Part shown: piece by piece, positions 27,210 through 35,926 of the stretch
Layout: each line of letters begins with the position of its first letter
Position numbering within the stretch: the first letter of the stretch is position 1
Source: Chitinophaga qingshengii
GTDB taxonomy: Bacteria; Bacteroidota; Bacteroidia; Chitinophagales; Chitinophagaceae
Reading direction: 5' to 3'
NCBI RefSeq assembly: GCF_014529935.1
Contig: NZ_JACVFC010000002.1
Span: forward strand, 682,001-746,000
DNA length: 64,000 nucleotides
Position numbers and translations under genes: made by a program
The notes under the pieces: generated by a model
The model's database searches: none
The model's input: only the letters and a program-made list of their open reading frames with translations
Told to the model about the DNA's origin: nothing

Positions 27210-28661
27210 TTATTCTTTGTTCATCCGCACAATAGCCGGCATAAACTGCCCTTCCACGGTCACCAGTTCGTGCTGCGCATGCATCACCTGCTCTATATCC
27301 TTGTAGGCCAGCGGATTTTCTTCCACGCTGCCGCCGATCAGTGTCACACCCGCGTCGGCAGTCATTTTCTTCAGCGCCGACATGGTCACTTTTTGCCGGG
27401 CTTTGGAGCGGCTCATCGCCCTGCCGGCGCCATGGGAAGCGGAGTACAAGGCCTGCTCCACCCCTTTGCCACGTACCAGGTAGGCGGGGGTAGTCATGCT
27501 GCCGGGTATAATACCCAGTTCACCTGCATGTGCCGGTGTGGCGCCTTTGCGGTGTATGATCACTTTCCGTGTATCCGTCAGCGTTTCCTCCCACGCAAAA
27601 TTGTGGTGATTCTCGATGGTAGCCAGACTCTTCAGTCCCGTCGCCTTCGCCAGGTGACGATGGATCTGCTGATGACAGGCACGGGCGTAATCACCGGCCA
27701 GGTTCATACTCAGCCAGTACTCCTGACCGGCATCGCTGTTCATATCCAGCCAGGCCAGTTGTTTCGCTGAGCGGGGCAACTTACAGGTGTCTGTCGCTAT
27801 TTTCGTATAGTGCTCTGCGATAGCAGCGCCCAGGCCACGGCTGCCGGAATGCGACAACAACGCCAGGTACTGTTTGGGCGGCAGTTGCAGGGAATTATCT
27901 GCTTCCAGTGTCAGCAAACCAAATTCCACGAAGTGGTTACCGCTGCCGGAAGAACCCAGCTGCCGCACCGCTTTGCCATGCAGTGCTTTTAATAAGGCGG
28001 TATCACGGAACTCGGGCCTGTCCAGCACCTCATGCTCCTGGTAGAAACCCAGACCGCCTTCCATACCAAAATGCGTATATTCTTTCATCGCCACGTTCAG
28101 TTGGTAACTGTAGCGTTTCAGAAAACTCTCCCCTTCATCGAAAAGGGTGAGCGCCATGCGGCAACCAATGTCCACACCCACGGCGTAAGGGATGACAGCA
28201 TTGTCGGTAGCCAGTACACCGCCTACCGGTAAACCGTAGCCCATATGTGCGTCCGGCATCAGCGCTCCCCGTACCGTTACCGGTAAAGCCATGGCCACTT
28301 CCATCTGCTGACGGGCAGCCTGTTCTATTTCCCTGCCACCGTAAATTTTCAGCTGACCGGTGGTTGCCAGCAACTCGTACGACTCAAACGTCCGCATCTG
28401 CGGCTCATCAGCAAAAACAGCCGCTATTTTTCCCAATACTTCATCCTGCAGGAAATCAGCCGGACGCTCTTTAATAGCTGTCAACAGCTGTATGATGGCG
28501 GCTTTATCATGATGTTTGAAATGCCGCGCCATAATATTGATCACCAGGCTCCTGGCCCGGTCATCGGTATAACCGATTTTACTCAGTTCTTTTGTTTTTA
28601 AACCAGACAAAACGTATCTAATTAAGGGGTCATAAATATGATAACATGCCGTTGCTTTCAC
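27210..28661 (-). CDS. rtcB: RtcB-family RNA 3'-phosphate/5'-hydroxyl ligase
   Basis: 483 residues, the normal length. It joins RNA ends bearing 2',3'-cyclic phosphate or 3'-phosphate to 5'-OH ends using GTP and Mn2+, in tRNA splicing or RNA repair. Motifs are MPDAHMGYGLPVGG, AVGVDIGCRM with the metal Cys, GSSGSGNHF, LLSHSGSRG, IENHHNFAWEE and HRKGATPA. Near the C terminus is SHGAGRAMSRS with the His that takes the guanylate. No archease or RtcA gene is adjacent. It is followed by a terminator and preceded by a long leader that ends near an inverted repeat. Confidence 0.95.
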   Translation of the reverse strand: MKATACYHIYDPLIRYVLSGLKTKELSKIGYTDDRARSLVINIMARHFKHHDKAAIIQLLTAIKERPADFLQDEVLGKIAAVFADEPQMRTFESYELLATTGQLKIYGGREIEQAARQQMEVAMALPVTVRGALMPDAHMGYGLPVGGVLATDNAVIPYAVGVDIGCRMALTLFDEGESFLKRYSYQLNVAMKEYTHFGMEGGLGFYQEHEVLDRPEFRDTALLKALHGKAVRQLGSSGSGNHFVEFGLLTLEADNSLQLPPKQYLALLSHSGSRGLGAAIAEHYTKIATDTCKLPRSAKQLAWLDMNSDAGQEYWLSMNLAGDYARACHQQIHRHLAKATGLKSLATIENHHNFAWEETLTDTRKVIIHRKGATPAHAGELGIIPGSMTTPAYLVRGKGVEQALYSASHGAGRAMSRSKARQKVTMSALKKMTADAGVTLIGGSVEENPLAYKDIEQVMHAQHELVTVEGQFMPAIVRMNKE

Positions 28662-28934
28662 TGCCGGTTAATCGCAGCAGACGATACCCTTCCATCACAG
28701 GCACAAAACATGTGTACAGACAGGTAACCGTTAGCCGGTTATTTAAAACGGCCAGTAACAGTGCTGAAAAAAAGCAGGAAAATAATCCGGCGGGACGCCT
28801 TTTAGGCGGCCATTACAAGGGGCGATATGTGGGTATGTTCTGTCATGGTAGTTCGTTTTATCAGGTGAGAAAAACGAATTGCGGTGCAAAGATATATTAT
28901 TTTGTTATTTGGCTATTTTTTTATTTGATTATTT
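28662..28934. other. Leader between rtcB and the inverted repeat
   Basis: No credible gene or tRNA on either strand. The only promoter-like signal for rtcB is CAAAGATA at 28887-28894, which reads TATCTTTG on the minus strand. It would give a leader of roughly 220 bases. No -33 TTG is seen at the right distance. Confidence 0.4.
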
Positions 28935-29146
28935 GATTTACGGATTTATGAATTTATAAATGCAGCGAAGAGGATGTTTGAACGAATGGCAGGCCACTTG
29001 AAAAACAGCTAAGGTTATGTTATATTTTTCATTGAGTTAATGTTATACTACTTACATATATATACCAATCATGTAGTTATGCAGGTTATGCATACATTTA
29101 TTATACCGATCTTCGCTGCATTTATAAATTCATAAATCCGTAAATC
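28935..29146. repeat. Dispersed inverted repeat, copy A
   Basis: The arms 28935-28970 and 29111-29146 are perfect reverse complements over 36 bases, separated by a 140-base spacer. The inner ends carry ATGCAGCGAAG and its complement CTTCGCTGCAT. The outer ends carry GATTTACGGATTTAT. The same inner and outer motifs build copy B at 35710-35831, so this is a repeat family. The spacer has no open reading frame of note. Each side has extra decayed copies of the ATTTACGGATT unit. Confidence 0.85.
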
Positions 29147-29156
29147 CCAAAATCCG

Positions 29157-29164
29157 TAAATTTG
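29157..29164 (+). promoter_or_regulatory. Possible -7 element of the TetR operon at the repeat edge
   Basis: TAAATTTG fits TAnnTTTG and lies 79 bases upstream of the TetR start. It is formed by the outer ATCCGTAAAT unit of repeat copy A. No -33 TTG is visible. Confidence 0.4.
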
Positions 29165-29243
29165 TATACAGTGTTTACCCCCGCACATGATAACCTCCGG
29201 GCCACTCCCGGTGGGGTATTACAACAATAGTAAAACCTTACAC

Positions 29244-29870
29244 ATGGACAAACAACTCATCCGTAACGCTTACAAACTTTATTGGCTGGAAAACGGTAAG
29301 GCGCCTGTTTCTGTATATAGCCTTTGTAAACAGCTCGACATCACAGAGAGCGCGTTTTATGAAAATTACAGCTCCCTGGAAGCCATCGAAAAAGATATCT
29401 GGCTGGCTGTTTTTGAAGACACCCTCGCGCAACTGCGTGACGACGAAACCTACCAGCAATATTCCGCACAGGAAAAACTGCTGGCCTTTTATTTCCTCTG
29501 GGTACAGAAATTAAAGGACGACCGCAGCTACTTCCTGCAGCAAAAGGAACAATTCCGGCTGCCGGACCTTTATCGCAACAAACTGGAAACTTTCAAACAA
29601 GCCTTCTACGCCTACGTAAGGGAACTGGTAAAAGAAGGGTATACTTCCAACGAAATCAAGGAAAGGAAATATATCTCCGATCAATATGTACATGGCTTCT
29701 GGGTACAAGCCTTATTTGTACTGAAATACTGGCTCAATGATACCAGCGCCAATTTTGAAATGACCGATGCCGCCATCGAAAAAGCAGTCAACCTGAGCTT
29801 CCAGCTCATCAAATCCAATACGCTGGATTCCCTGCTCGACTTTGGCAAATTTATCTTTACGCGGAAATAG
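29244..29870 (+). CDS. TetR-family regulator
   Basis: 208 residues from the ATG at 29244 (MDKQLIRNAYKLYWLENG). An in-frame ATG 57 bases upstream adds residues unlike the family. The N-terminal helix-turn-helix is VSVYSLCKQLDITESAFYENYSSLE. The rest is an all-helical ligand/dimer domain rich in aromatic residues. It is separated by 5 bases from the ABC1-kinase gene, so the two are translationally linked. This pairing recurs in Bacteroidota, to my knowledge. The effector is unknown. Confidence 0.85.
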   Translation: MDKQLIRNAYKLYWLENGKAPVSVYSLCKQLDITESAFYENYSSLEAIEKDIWLAVFEDTLAQLRDDETYQQYSAQEKLLAFYFLWVQKLKDDRSYFLQQKEQFRLPDLYRNKLETFKQAFYAYVRELVKEGYTSNEIKERKYISDQYVHGFWVQALFVLKYWLNDTSANFEMTDAAIEKAVNLSFQLIKSNTLDSLLDFGKFIFTRK

Positions 29871-29875
29871 GCTTT

Positions 29876-31189
29876 ATGAAAGAACAATCCAATATTCCCA
29901 CCTCCAAAGTGGAAAGGGCGGGAAAATTTGTCACCACCGGGCTGAAAGTAGGAACCAACTATATTAAACATTATACACGCAAACTGGTGGACCCTTCCCT
30001 CACCAGGGAAGCGCTCCACCAGGATAATGCCGCCGATATTTACGAAACACTCAGCAGCCTCAAAGGCAGCGCCCTGAAAGTGGCTCAAATGCTCAGTATG
30101 GACAAGGGTATGCTGCCCAAAGCCTATACGGAGAAATTTGCCATGTCTCAATACAGCGCGCCGCCGCTCTCCGGGCCGCTGGTAGTCAACACATTCGTTA
30201 AAACGCTGGGTAAATCCCCCACGCAACTCTACGATAAATTCGATATGCACGCCTCCAATGCGGCCTCTATCGGACAGGTACACAAAGCCTGGAAAGATGG
30301 CAAAGCGCTGGCGGTGAAAATTCAATACCCCGGCGTAGCCAACAGCGTAAAATCTGATCTCCGCATCGTAAAACCTTTTGCCATCCGCATTGTGGGCATG
30401 AACGAAGTGGATATGGATAAATATTTCGAAGAGATAGAAAGTAAACTGCTGGAAGAAACGGACTATAAACTGGAACTCAATCGCTCTATGGCGCTTTCCC
30501 GCGAATGCGCCCATATCCCCAACCTGCTTTTCCCACAGTATTACCCCGAATTGTCATCAGACAGGATCATCACCATGGACTGGCTCGATGGCCAGCACCT
30601 GAAAGAATTCCTGCAAACCAATCCCTCCCAGGAGGCCCGTAATGAAATAGGCCAGGCCCTTTGGGACTTCTACCAATTCCAGGTACACCACCTGAAACAG
30701 GTACATGCCGATCCGCATCCGGGCAACTTCCTCATGCGGCCGGATGGTACCGTGGGCATCTTCGACTTTGGTTGTGTAAAAGAGATCCCCGAAGATTTTT
30801 ATTACAACTACTTCCTGCTTACCGATAAGGAAGTGCTGAAAAACGAAAAACGCCGCCACGAGATCTATACTAACCTGGAAATGATCCATCCCAGCGATAC
30901 GCCCAAAGAAGTGGAATTCTTCTCCGGCCTTTTCCAGCATATGATTGACCTGCTCACCCTCCCCTTCACGGTAGAACATTTCGATTTCGGCAATGAAGCC
31001 TACTTCAATGAAATCTACGCATACATGGATGAACTTTATAACATGAAGGAAGTCCGGGAATCCAAGGTAGCCAGGGGGTCCAGGCATAGTCTGTATATTA
31101 ACCGTACTTATTTCGGGCTGTATTCTATTTTAAGTGACCTGAAAGCCAATATTATCACGAGCGCCAGCAGGTTCTCCCCCAAAAGGTAA
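29876..31189 (+). CDS. ABC1/UbiB (AarF) family atypical kinase
   Basis: 437 residues. Family motifs: the KxGQ-like stretch LKGSALKVAQMLSMD (about 62-76), the Ala-rich loop NAASIGQVHKA, the nucleotide-binding Lys in LAVKIQYPG, the catalytic segment HADPHPGNFLM and the metal motif IFDFGCVKE. KVAQ in place of KIGQ is a small deviation. UbiB proteins are linked to quinone or lipid metabolism, and some act as ATPases on lipids. There is no transmembrane pair at the C terminus, unlike E. coli UbiB. It follows the TetR gene by 5 bases. Confidence 0.88.
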   Translation: MKEQSNIPTSKVERAGKFVTTGLKVGTNYIKHYTRKLVDPSLTREALHQDNAADIYETLSSLKGSALKVAQMLSMDKGMLPKAYTEKFAMSQYSAPPLSGPLVVNTFVKTLGKSPTQLYDKFDMHASNAASIGQVHKAWKDGKALAVKIQYPGVANSVKSDLRIVKPFAIRIVGMNEVDMDKYFEEIESKLLEETDYKLELNRSMALSRECAHIPNLLFPQYYPELSSDRIITMDWLDGQHLKEFLQTNPSQEARNEIGQALWDFYQFQVHHLKQVHADPHPGNFLMRPDGTVGIFDFGCVKEIPEDFYYNYFLLTDKEVLKNEKRRHEIYTNLEMIHPSDTPKEVEFFSGLFQHMIDLLTLPFTVEHFDFGNEAYFNEIYAYMDELYNMKEVRESKVARGSRHSLYINRTYFGLYSILSDLKANIITSASRFSPKR

Positions 31190-31261
31190 GTTGATCGCTG
31201 TATTCCGTAGGTTGGTCGCAAAGTTGCCCGGCGCCGTCGTCATTAATTCCTAAATTGCGGC

Positions 31262-32302
31262 ATGGCAAACGAATGGTATAACCGCAAATGGGCTATTGTC
31301 GCTACGCATGCACTGGTGTGGGCGCTGTTGTACTCGCTCCCTTTCCTGTTACGTCCCACCTACGAGAAGGCCTCTCCTGCTGAGATGGCTGAACGAGCTT
31401 CCTGGTTTTATTTTATACTGGGCTTTTATCTTACCCAGATCATATTTTTTTATACCAACGCTTTCTACCTGATTCCCAAGTTGGTGCAACAGAAGCGGAG
31501 CATCGAATATACCATCGTACTGCTGCTGGTTTTCTGTTTCTTTTGTGGGATGCGGTACACTTTTGAACGTTTTTACCTGGGTAAGGCCGTGGTAGACCTG
31601 AAACCCACCATCCTGTTCACCGTATTTACCTTCCTGTTTATCATCTCGGCCAGTACGGCCTTCCAGATGGTACGGGAACGTATATTAATGGACCGGAAAG
31701 TGAGCGCCCGGGAAAATGAGAACCTGAAAACAGAGTTGTCGCTGTTGCGTTCCCAGGTGAGCCCGCACTTTATGTTCAACGTGCTGAATAATATGGTGTC
31801 GCTGGCACGGAAAAAGTCTGACCTGCTGGAACCCTCCCTGATCAAGTTATCCTCCCTGATGCGGTACATGCTCTACGAAACAGACGAAGAAAAGATGCTG
31901 CTGCAGCGGGAAGTGGAGTATCTGCAAAGTTATATCGACCTGCAACGGCAACGTTTCGGCAAAAATGTGGAGATCAATGTGGAGATGAATGTGCCGAATA
32001 ATCATTATGAGATAGAACCCATGTTGCTGATTCCTTTTGTGGAAAACGCCTTCAAACATGGCACCGGTTTCATTATGAATGCCCGGATCGACATTAACCT
32101 GTTTACCACGGCGGATAAGCTGTTTTTTGCCGTAAGAAATAAATACAATACCCTTTCTGAAGAAATAAAAGACAAAACCAGCGGGATAGGGCTAGCCAAT
32201 GTAAAACGCCGGCTCAACCTGCTTTACGGGAATAATTACGTACTCCAGATCAATAGCAAAGATGACTGGTTTTACGTAACATTGCAGCTGGACCTGCATT
32301 AA
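31262..32302 (+). CDS. LytS-type sensor histidine kinase
   Basis: 346 residues. Four hydrophobic helices (about 10-135) form an inner-membrane sensor with no extracytoplasmic domain. The His_kinase motif RSQVSPHFMFNVLNNM places the phosphorylated His at 169. The N-box LLIPFVENAFKHG and the late GIGLANVKRRLNLLYG complete the ATPase. It probably phosphorylates the LytTR regulator encoded 23 bases downstream. The TonB-linked barrel that follows is a possible target. The signal sensed is unknown. Confidence 0.92.
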   Translation: MANEWYNRKWAIVATHALVWALLYSLPFLLRPTYEKASPAEMAERASWFYFILGFYLTQIIFFYTNAFYLIPKLVQQKRSIEYTIVLLLVFCFFCGMRYTFERFYLGKAVVDLKPTILFTVFTFLFIISASTAFQMVRERILMDRKVSARENENLKTELSLLRSQVSPHFMFNVLNNMVSLARKKSDLLEPSLIKLSSLMRYMLYETDEEKMLLQREVEYLQSYIDLQRQRFGKNVEINVEMNVPNNHYEIEPMLLIPFVENAFKHGTGFIMNARIDINLFTTADKLFFAVRNKYNTLSEEIKDKTSGIGLANVKRRLNLLYGNNYVLQINSKDDWFYVTLQLDLH

Positions 32303-32325
32303 ATGCCAAAATCCACCTTTGTTCA

Positions 32326-33033
32326 ATGAGATGTATAGCCATTGACGACGAACCGCTGGCGCTCGATTTGCTGGAAGATAATATCAGCATGGTGCCTTAT
32401 CTGCAACTGGTAGCCAAATGCAACAATGCTTTTGAGGCCATGGAAGTACTGCGTACCCAGCCTGTGGACCTGATCTTCCTGGACATCCAGATGCCGGGCC
32501 TTACCGGCCTGCAATTCCTGCAATCCATGGCCAGCAAACCACTCGTGATCCTGATCACGGCTTATGAGAAATATGCCCTGGAAGGCTTCAACCTCGATGT
32601 AACTGATTACCTGGTAAAACCCGTGTCGCTGGAACGTTTTGTAAAAGCCTGCAACAAAGCCAACGAGCTTCACCAGCTCCGGAGCGCCGGTAAAGCCGCC
32701 CGGGACCAAAGCGATTTTTTCTTTGTCAACGTGGACTACAGCCTGTTCAAAGTCGTTTTCTCCGATATCATCTGGATAGAAGGATTAAAAGACTATGTAA
32801 AAATCCACCTGAAAAGCTCTTCCAAACCGGTTATCACCCGTATGAGCATCAAAAGCCTGGAAGAACAGCTGCCCGCCGCCCGCTTTCTCCGTATCCACAA
32901 ATCATACATTATTTCCGTGGCCGCTATCACCGCCATCCGGAAAAACAGCGTTTTCCTCCAGGATATCGAATTACCGGTGGGCGATACCTACCGGGATGCC
33001 CTTTATGCCATCGCCGGAAAAAGTCAACCCTGA
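32326..33033 (+). CDS. LytTR-family response regulator
   Basis: 235 residues. The receiver domain (1-118) has the acidic pair in IDDEP, the phospho-acceptor Asp53 in FLDIQMPG and Lys in YLVKPVSLERF. The LytTR DNA-binding domain occupies about 135-232 with IIWIEGLKDYVKIHL and FLRIHKSYII. It is the partner of the kinase upstream. Such pairs often act on one or a few genes nearby, and the barrel gene 97 bases downstream has its own promoter. Confidence 0.93.
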   Translation: MRCIAIDDEPLALDLLEDNISMVPYLQLVAKCNNAFEAMEVLRTQPVDLIFLDIQMPGLTGLQFLQSMASKPLVILITAYEKYALEGFNLDVTDYLVKPVSLERFVKACNKANELHQLRSAGKAARDQSDFFFVNVDYSLFKVVFSDIIWIEGLKDYVKIHLKSSSKPVITRMSIKSLEEQLPAARFLRIHKSYIISVAAITAIRKNSVFLQDIELPVGDTYRDALYAIAGKSQP

Positions 33034-33101
33034 TAAACCGCGTTTTGTATCAAAATATCGACCACTCATCTCATTTGCCTAGAAAATCGATTCGGCAACT
33101 A

Positions 33102-33109
33102 TACTTTTG
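33102..33109 (+). promoter_or_regulatory. Promoter -7 element of the barrel gene
   Basis: TACTTTTG matches TAnnTTTG, 20 bases upstream of the ATG at 33130. TTTG at 33074-33077 lies 24 bases further up, slightly longer than usual. This excludes the ATG-like frame start at 33115. Confidence 0.6.
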
Positions 33110-33129
33110 TATCCTTGAATTTTTATACA

Positions 33130-35703
33130 ATGCGAAAAATCTACTTGTTTTTCATGTTCGTGCTGTTCCTGGCACAAGCACACGCCCAGGCCCCAGGCGG
33201 AAAAATGCCAGGCGGTATGGCCGGTAAAGGTCCCGGCAATATCGGTCATGTTTATGGGAAATTAATTGATGCCGAAGGTAAACCCGTTGGCTACGCCTCC
33301 GTTATTATCCTGCAGGGCCGTATGGACACTGCTACCAAAAAGATGAAAGATGTACTGGTCAAAGGCGTACTCACCAAAACAAATGGTGAATTCAGCCTCG
33401 ATGAGCTGCCACTGAGAGGGCCCCTCAAGTTGCAGGCCTCCGGCACAGGTTACAAAACCTTTACCAAGGCAGTGACATTTCCTCCCATTGAGAAAGATCT
33501 CGGCAACATCAAAATGGAGTCCAGCACCACCCAGCTGCAAGGCGTCACCGTAACCGGTTCCAAACCCCTGATGCAGATGGATATCGACAAAAAGGTATTT
33601 AACGTAGAAAAAAATCTCGTGAGCGCCGGCGGTACTGCCCTCGACGTCATGAAAAACGTGCCTTCTGTGAACGTAGACATCGATGGCAATGTTACCCTGC
33701 GTAACAGCACCCCTCAACTGTTCATCGATGGCCGTCCTACCACGCTCACCCTGGAACAGATCCCTGCCGATGCCATCGAAAATGTGGAAGTAATCACCAA
33801 TCCCTCCGCTAAATACGACGCCTCCGGCGGTAATGCAGGCATCCTCAACATCGTGCTGAAGAAAAACCGCAAAACCGGCTACAATGGTAACGTTCGCGCC
33901 GGGGTGGACAAACGTGGCGCCCTCAACGGCGGCGTGGACTTCAACGTGCGTCAGGGTAAAATCAACTTCGCGGCCAGCGCAATGGGCAACCAGATGAAAA
34001 GCCGTACCAACGGTAACACCGACCGCTTCAACTTCGGCGATGATCCGGCCACCCGCATCCAGCAGGAAAACAGCAACCGCTCCAATGGCGGCTTCGCTTT
34101 TGGTAAAGTAGGGGTGGACTGGTTCGCTACCAACCGCACTACGCTGTCCATCTCCGGCATCAAAGTACATGGTCAGTTTAAACCGGAAGAAAACATCACC
34201 ATCAATACAGACACCATCCGCGGAAAAGATCTCTTCCACCAGTACAGCGAACGTAACTCCCATTCCAAAATGGAATTCGATGCAAACGGACTGGTACTGG
34301 GTATGAAACACCTCTTCCCTAAAGAAGGAGAAGAACTGACCGTTGATGCAAACTACTTTGGCGCCAAAAGCAACAACAATGCAGATTACGTGACCAAATA
34401 CGTCCCGAATAGTAATGGTATTGGTCTCAACCGCCTTGATCAGCAACGTATACTCGGCAACGGAAAAATATCCTTCTTCACGGCACAGACTGACTACGTA
34501 AAACCGTTTACACCGAAGTTAAAACTGGAAACAGGTCTGCGTTTCTCCAGCCGTGTTACAGAAAGTAATTTCAACAACTACTTCTTCCAGGATGGCGATT
34601 ATAAACTGATTCCGGCAGCGTCCAATAATTTCAAAAACACGGACAACGTATATGCAGCATACGCCAGCATTACCCACAACATCAACAACTTCGGTTACAA
34701 AGTGGGACTGCGTGCGGAAAGCTCCGACTATAGCGGGGAACTGATCAATGTAAAACAACATTTCAAAAACAGCTACCCCATCAGCCTGTTCCCTTCCATC
34801 TTCCTTAGCCAAAAGCTGAAACATGACCAGGAACTGCAGTTAAGCTATACCCGCAGAATCAACAGGCCTAACTTCTTCCAGCTGATTCCGTTTACCGACT
34901 CTACCGATAAACTGAACATCACGAAAGGTAATCCTGGCCTGATACCGGAGTTCACCCAGTCTGTGGAAATGTCTTACCTCAAAACTTTCAAAGGCAACAA
35001 CACCCTCATGGCGACTGTGTACTACAAATACACCACCGACCTGATCACCCGTTTCCTGACCAAGGAAACCGATCCGGCCACCGGTAGTGAATTGCTGGTG
35101 AATACCTACATCAACGCTAACTCCAGCTATTCCACCGGTGCGGAAATAACGTCCATGAATACACTTACCAAATGGTGGTCGTTGTCTACCAACGTGAACC
35201 TGTATAACTCGAAAATTAATACGGCCAACACCGGGCAACCCTCGCAGGACGCTATGTGGGCGTGGTTTGGCAAGCTGAACAACACCTTTAAGCTGCCGCT
35301 CAATTTCGAAATACAGCTGAGTGGTTTGTACCAGTCCAAAACCAACCTGCCTGTCAATGATAACAAAGGCCGACAGGACGGACCTCCTATGCAGCAATCC
35401 CAGAACGCATCGCAGGGTTATATCGCCTCCTTCTATGCAGTGGATGCCGCTATCAAAAAGAGTTTCCTGAAAAACAATGCCGCCTCTGTGACATTGGCAT
35501 TCAGCGATATCTTCAGAAGCCGTAAGATGGACCAGTATTCTGAAAGCCCTTACTTCACACAATACTATAGCCGTCTCCGTGACCCGCAGATGATCCGCCT
35601 GAACTTCGCTTACCGTTTCGGTAAAGTGGATATGAGCCTGTTCAAACGCAAGAACATGGCCGGTGGTATGCAGGGTATGCAGGAAGTTTCCGGAGGACAG
35701 TAA
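33130..35703 (+). CDS. TonB-dependent-receptor-like outer-membrane barrel (OMP_b-brl_3 type)
   Basis: 857 residues from the ATG at 33130. A signal peptide ends near Ala19-Gln20. A Gly/Met-rich stretch follows (GGKMPGGMAGKGPG), then a carboxypeptidase-D-like domain (about 40-130), a plug (about 150-245, with PQLFIDGRPTTLTLEQIP and ITNPSAKYDASGGNAGILNI) and a barrel. The C-terminal tail is again Met/Gly-rich (NMAGGMQGMQEVSGGQ). The family takes up unknown ligands, and Met-rich ends could bind a soft metal such as copper. It has its own promoter just downstream of a LytS/LytTR pair. Confidence 0.88.
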   Translation: MRKIYLFFMFVLFLAQAHAQAPGGKMPGGMAGKGPGNIGHVYGKLIDAEGKPVGYASVIILQGRMDTATKKMKDVLVKGVLTKTNGEFSLDELPLRGPLKLQASGTGYKTFTKAVTFPPIEKDLGNIKMESSTTQLQGVTVTGSKPLMQMDIDKKVFNVEKNLVSAGGTALDVMKNVPSVNVDIDGNVTLRNSTPQLFIDGRPTTLTLEQIPADAIENVEVITNPSAKYDASGGNAGILNIVLKKNRKTGYNGNVRAGVDKRGALNGGVDFNVRQGKINFAASAMGNQMKSRTNGNTDRFNFGDDPATRIQQENSNRSNGGFAFGKVGVDWFATNRTTLSISGIKVHGQFKPEENITINTDTIRGKDLFHQYSERNSHSKMEFDANGLVLGMKHLFPKEGEELTVDANYFGAKSNNNADYVTKYVPNSNGIGLNRLDQQRILGNGKISFFTAQTDYVKPFTPKLKLETGLRFSSRVTESNFNNYFFQDGDYKLIPAASNNFKNTDNVYAAYASITHNINNFGYKVGLRAESSDYSGELINVKQHFKNSYPISLFPSIFLSQKLKHDQELQLSYTRRINRPNFFQLIPFTDSTDKLNITKGNPGLIPEFTQSVEMSYLKTFKGNNTLMATVYYKYTTDLITRFLTKETDPATGSELLVNTYINANSSYSTGAEITSMNTLTKWWSLSTNVNLYNSKINTANTGQPSQDAMWAWFGKLNNTFKLPLNFEIQLSGLYQSKTNLPVNDNKGRQDGPPMQQSQNASQGYIASFYAVDAAIKKSFLKNNAASVTLAFSDIFRSRKMDQYSESPYFTQYYSRLRDPQMIRLNFAYRFGKVDMSLFKRKNMAGGMQGMQEVSGGQ

Positions 35704-35709
35704 TTTTTT

Positions 35710-35831
35710 GATTTACGGATTTTTTGATTTACGGATTTTGGAATTTAAAATGCAGCGAAGAACATGTTATATAATGTAATCTCCGCTGCATTTTAAATTC
35801 CAAAATCCGTAAATCAAAAAATCCGTAAATC
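35710..35831. repeat. Dispersed inverted repeat, copy B
   Basis: The arms 35710-35757 and 35784-35831 are perfect reverse complements over 48 bases with a 26-base spacer. Each arm holds two GATTTACGGATTTT units, then TTGGAATTTAAA and ATGCAGCG at the inner end. It begins 6 bases after the barrel gene stop codon and could fold into a very strong hairpin that ends or stabilises that transcript. Copy A at 28935-29146 shares inner and outer motifs. Confidence 0.88.
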
Positions 35832-35900
35832 CTTTCTACGTAGTTTCCCTTATTTTTCTCTTCCTGGATTACTACTGATACCCGCCCCTTTTCTCTACGA

Positions 35901-35908
35901 TACCTTTG
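35901..35908 (+). promoter_or_regulatory. Promoter -7 element of the lipoprotein gene
   Basis: TACCTTTG matches TAnnTTTG and ends 18 bases before the ATG at 35927. It overlaps an upstream ATG at 35906, which is therefore not the start. Confidence 0.6.
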
Positions 35909-35926
35909 CCGTATAATCAACCCCAC

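Noticed and set aside
28662..28934. tRNA, Y-RNA or riboswitch beside rtcB
   Set aside because: No cloverleaf or conserved core could be traced on either strand.
33262..34446. 394-residue open frame on the minus strand
   Set aside because: It is a shadow of the barrel gene on the other strand and has no recognisable motifs or signal.
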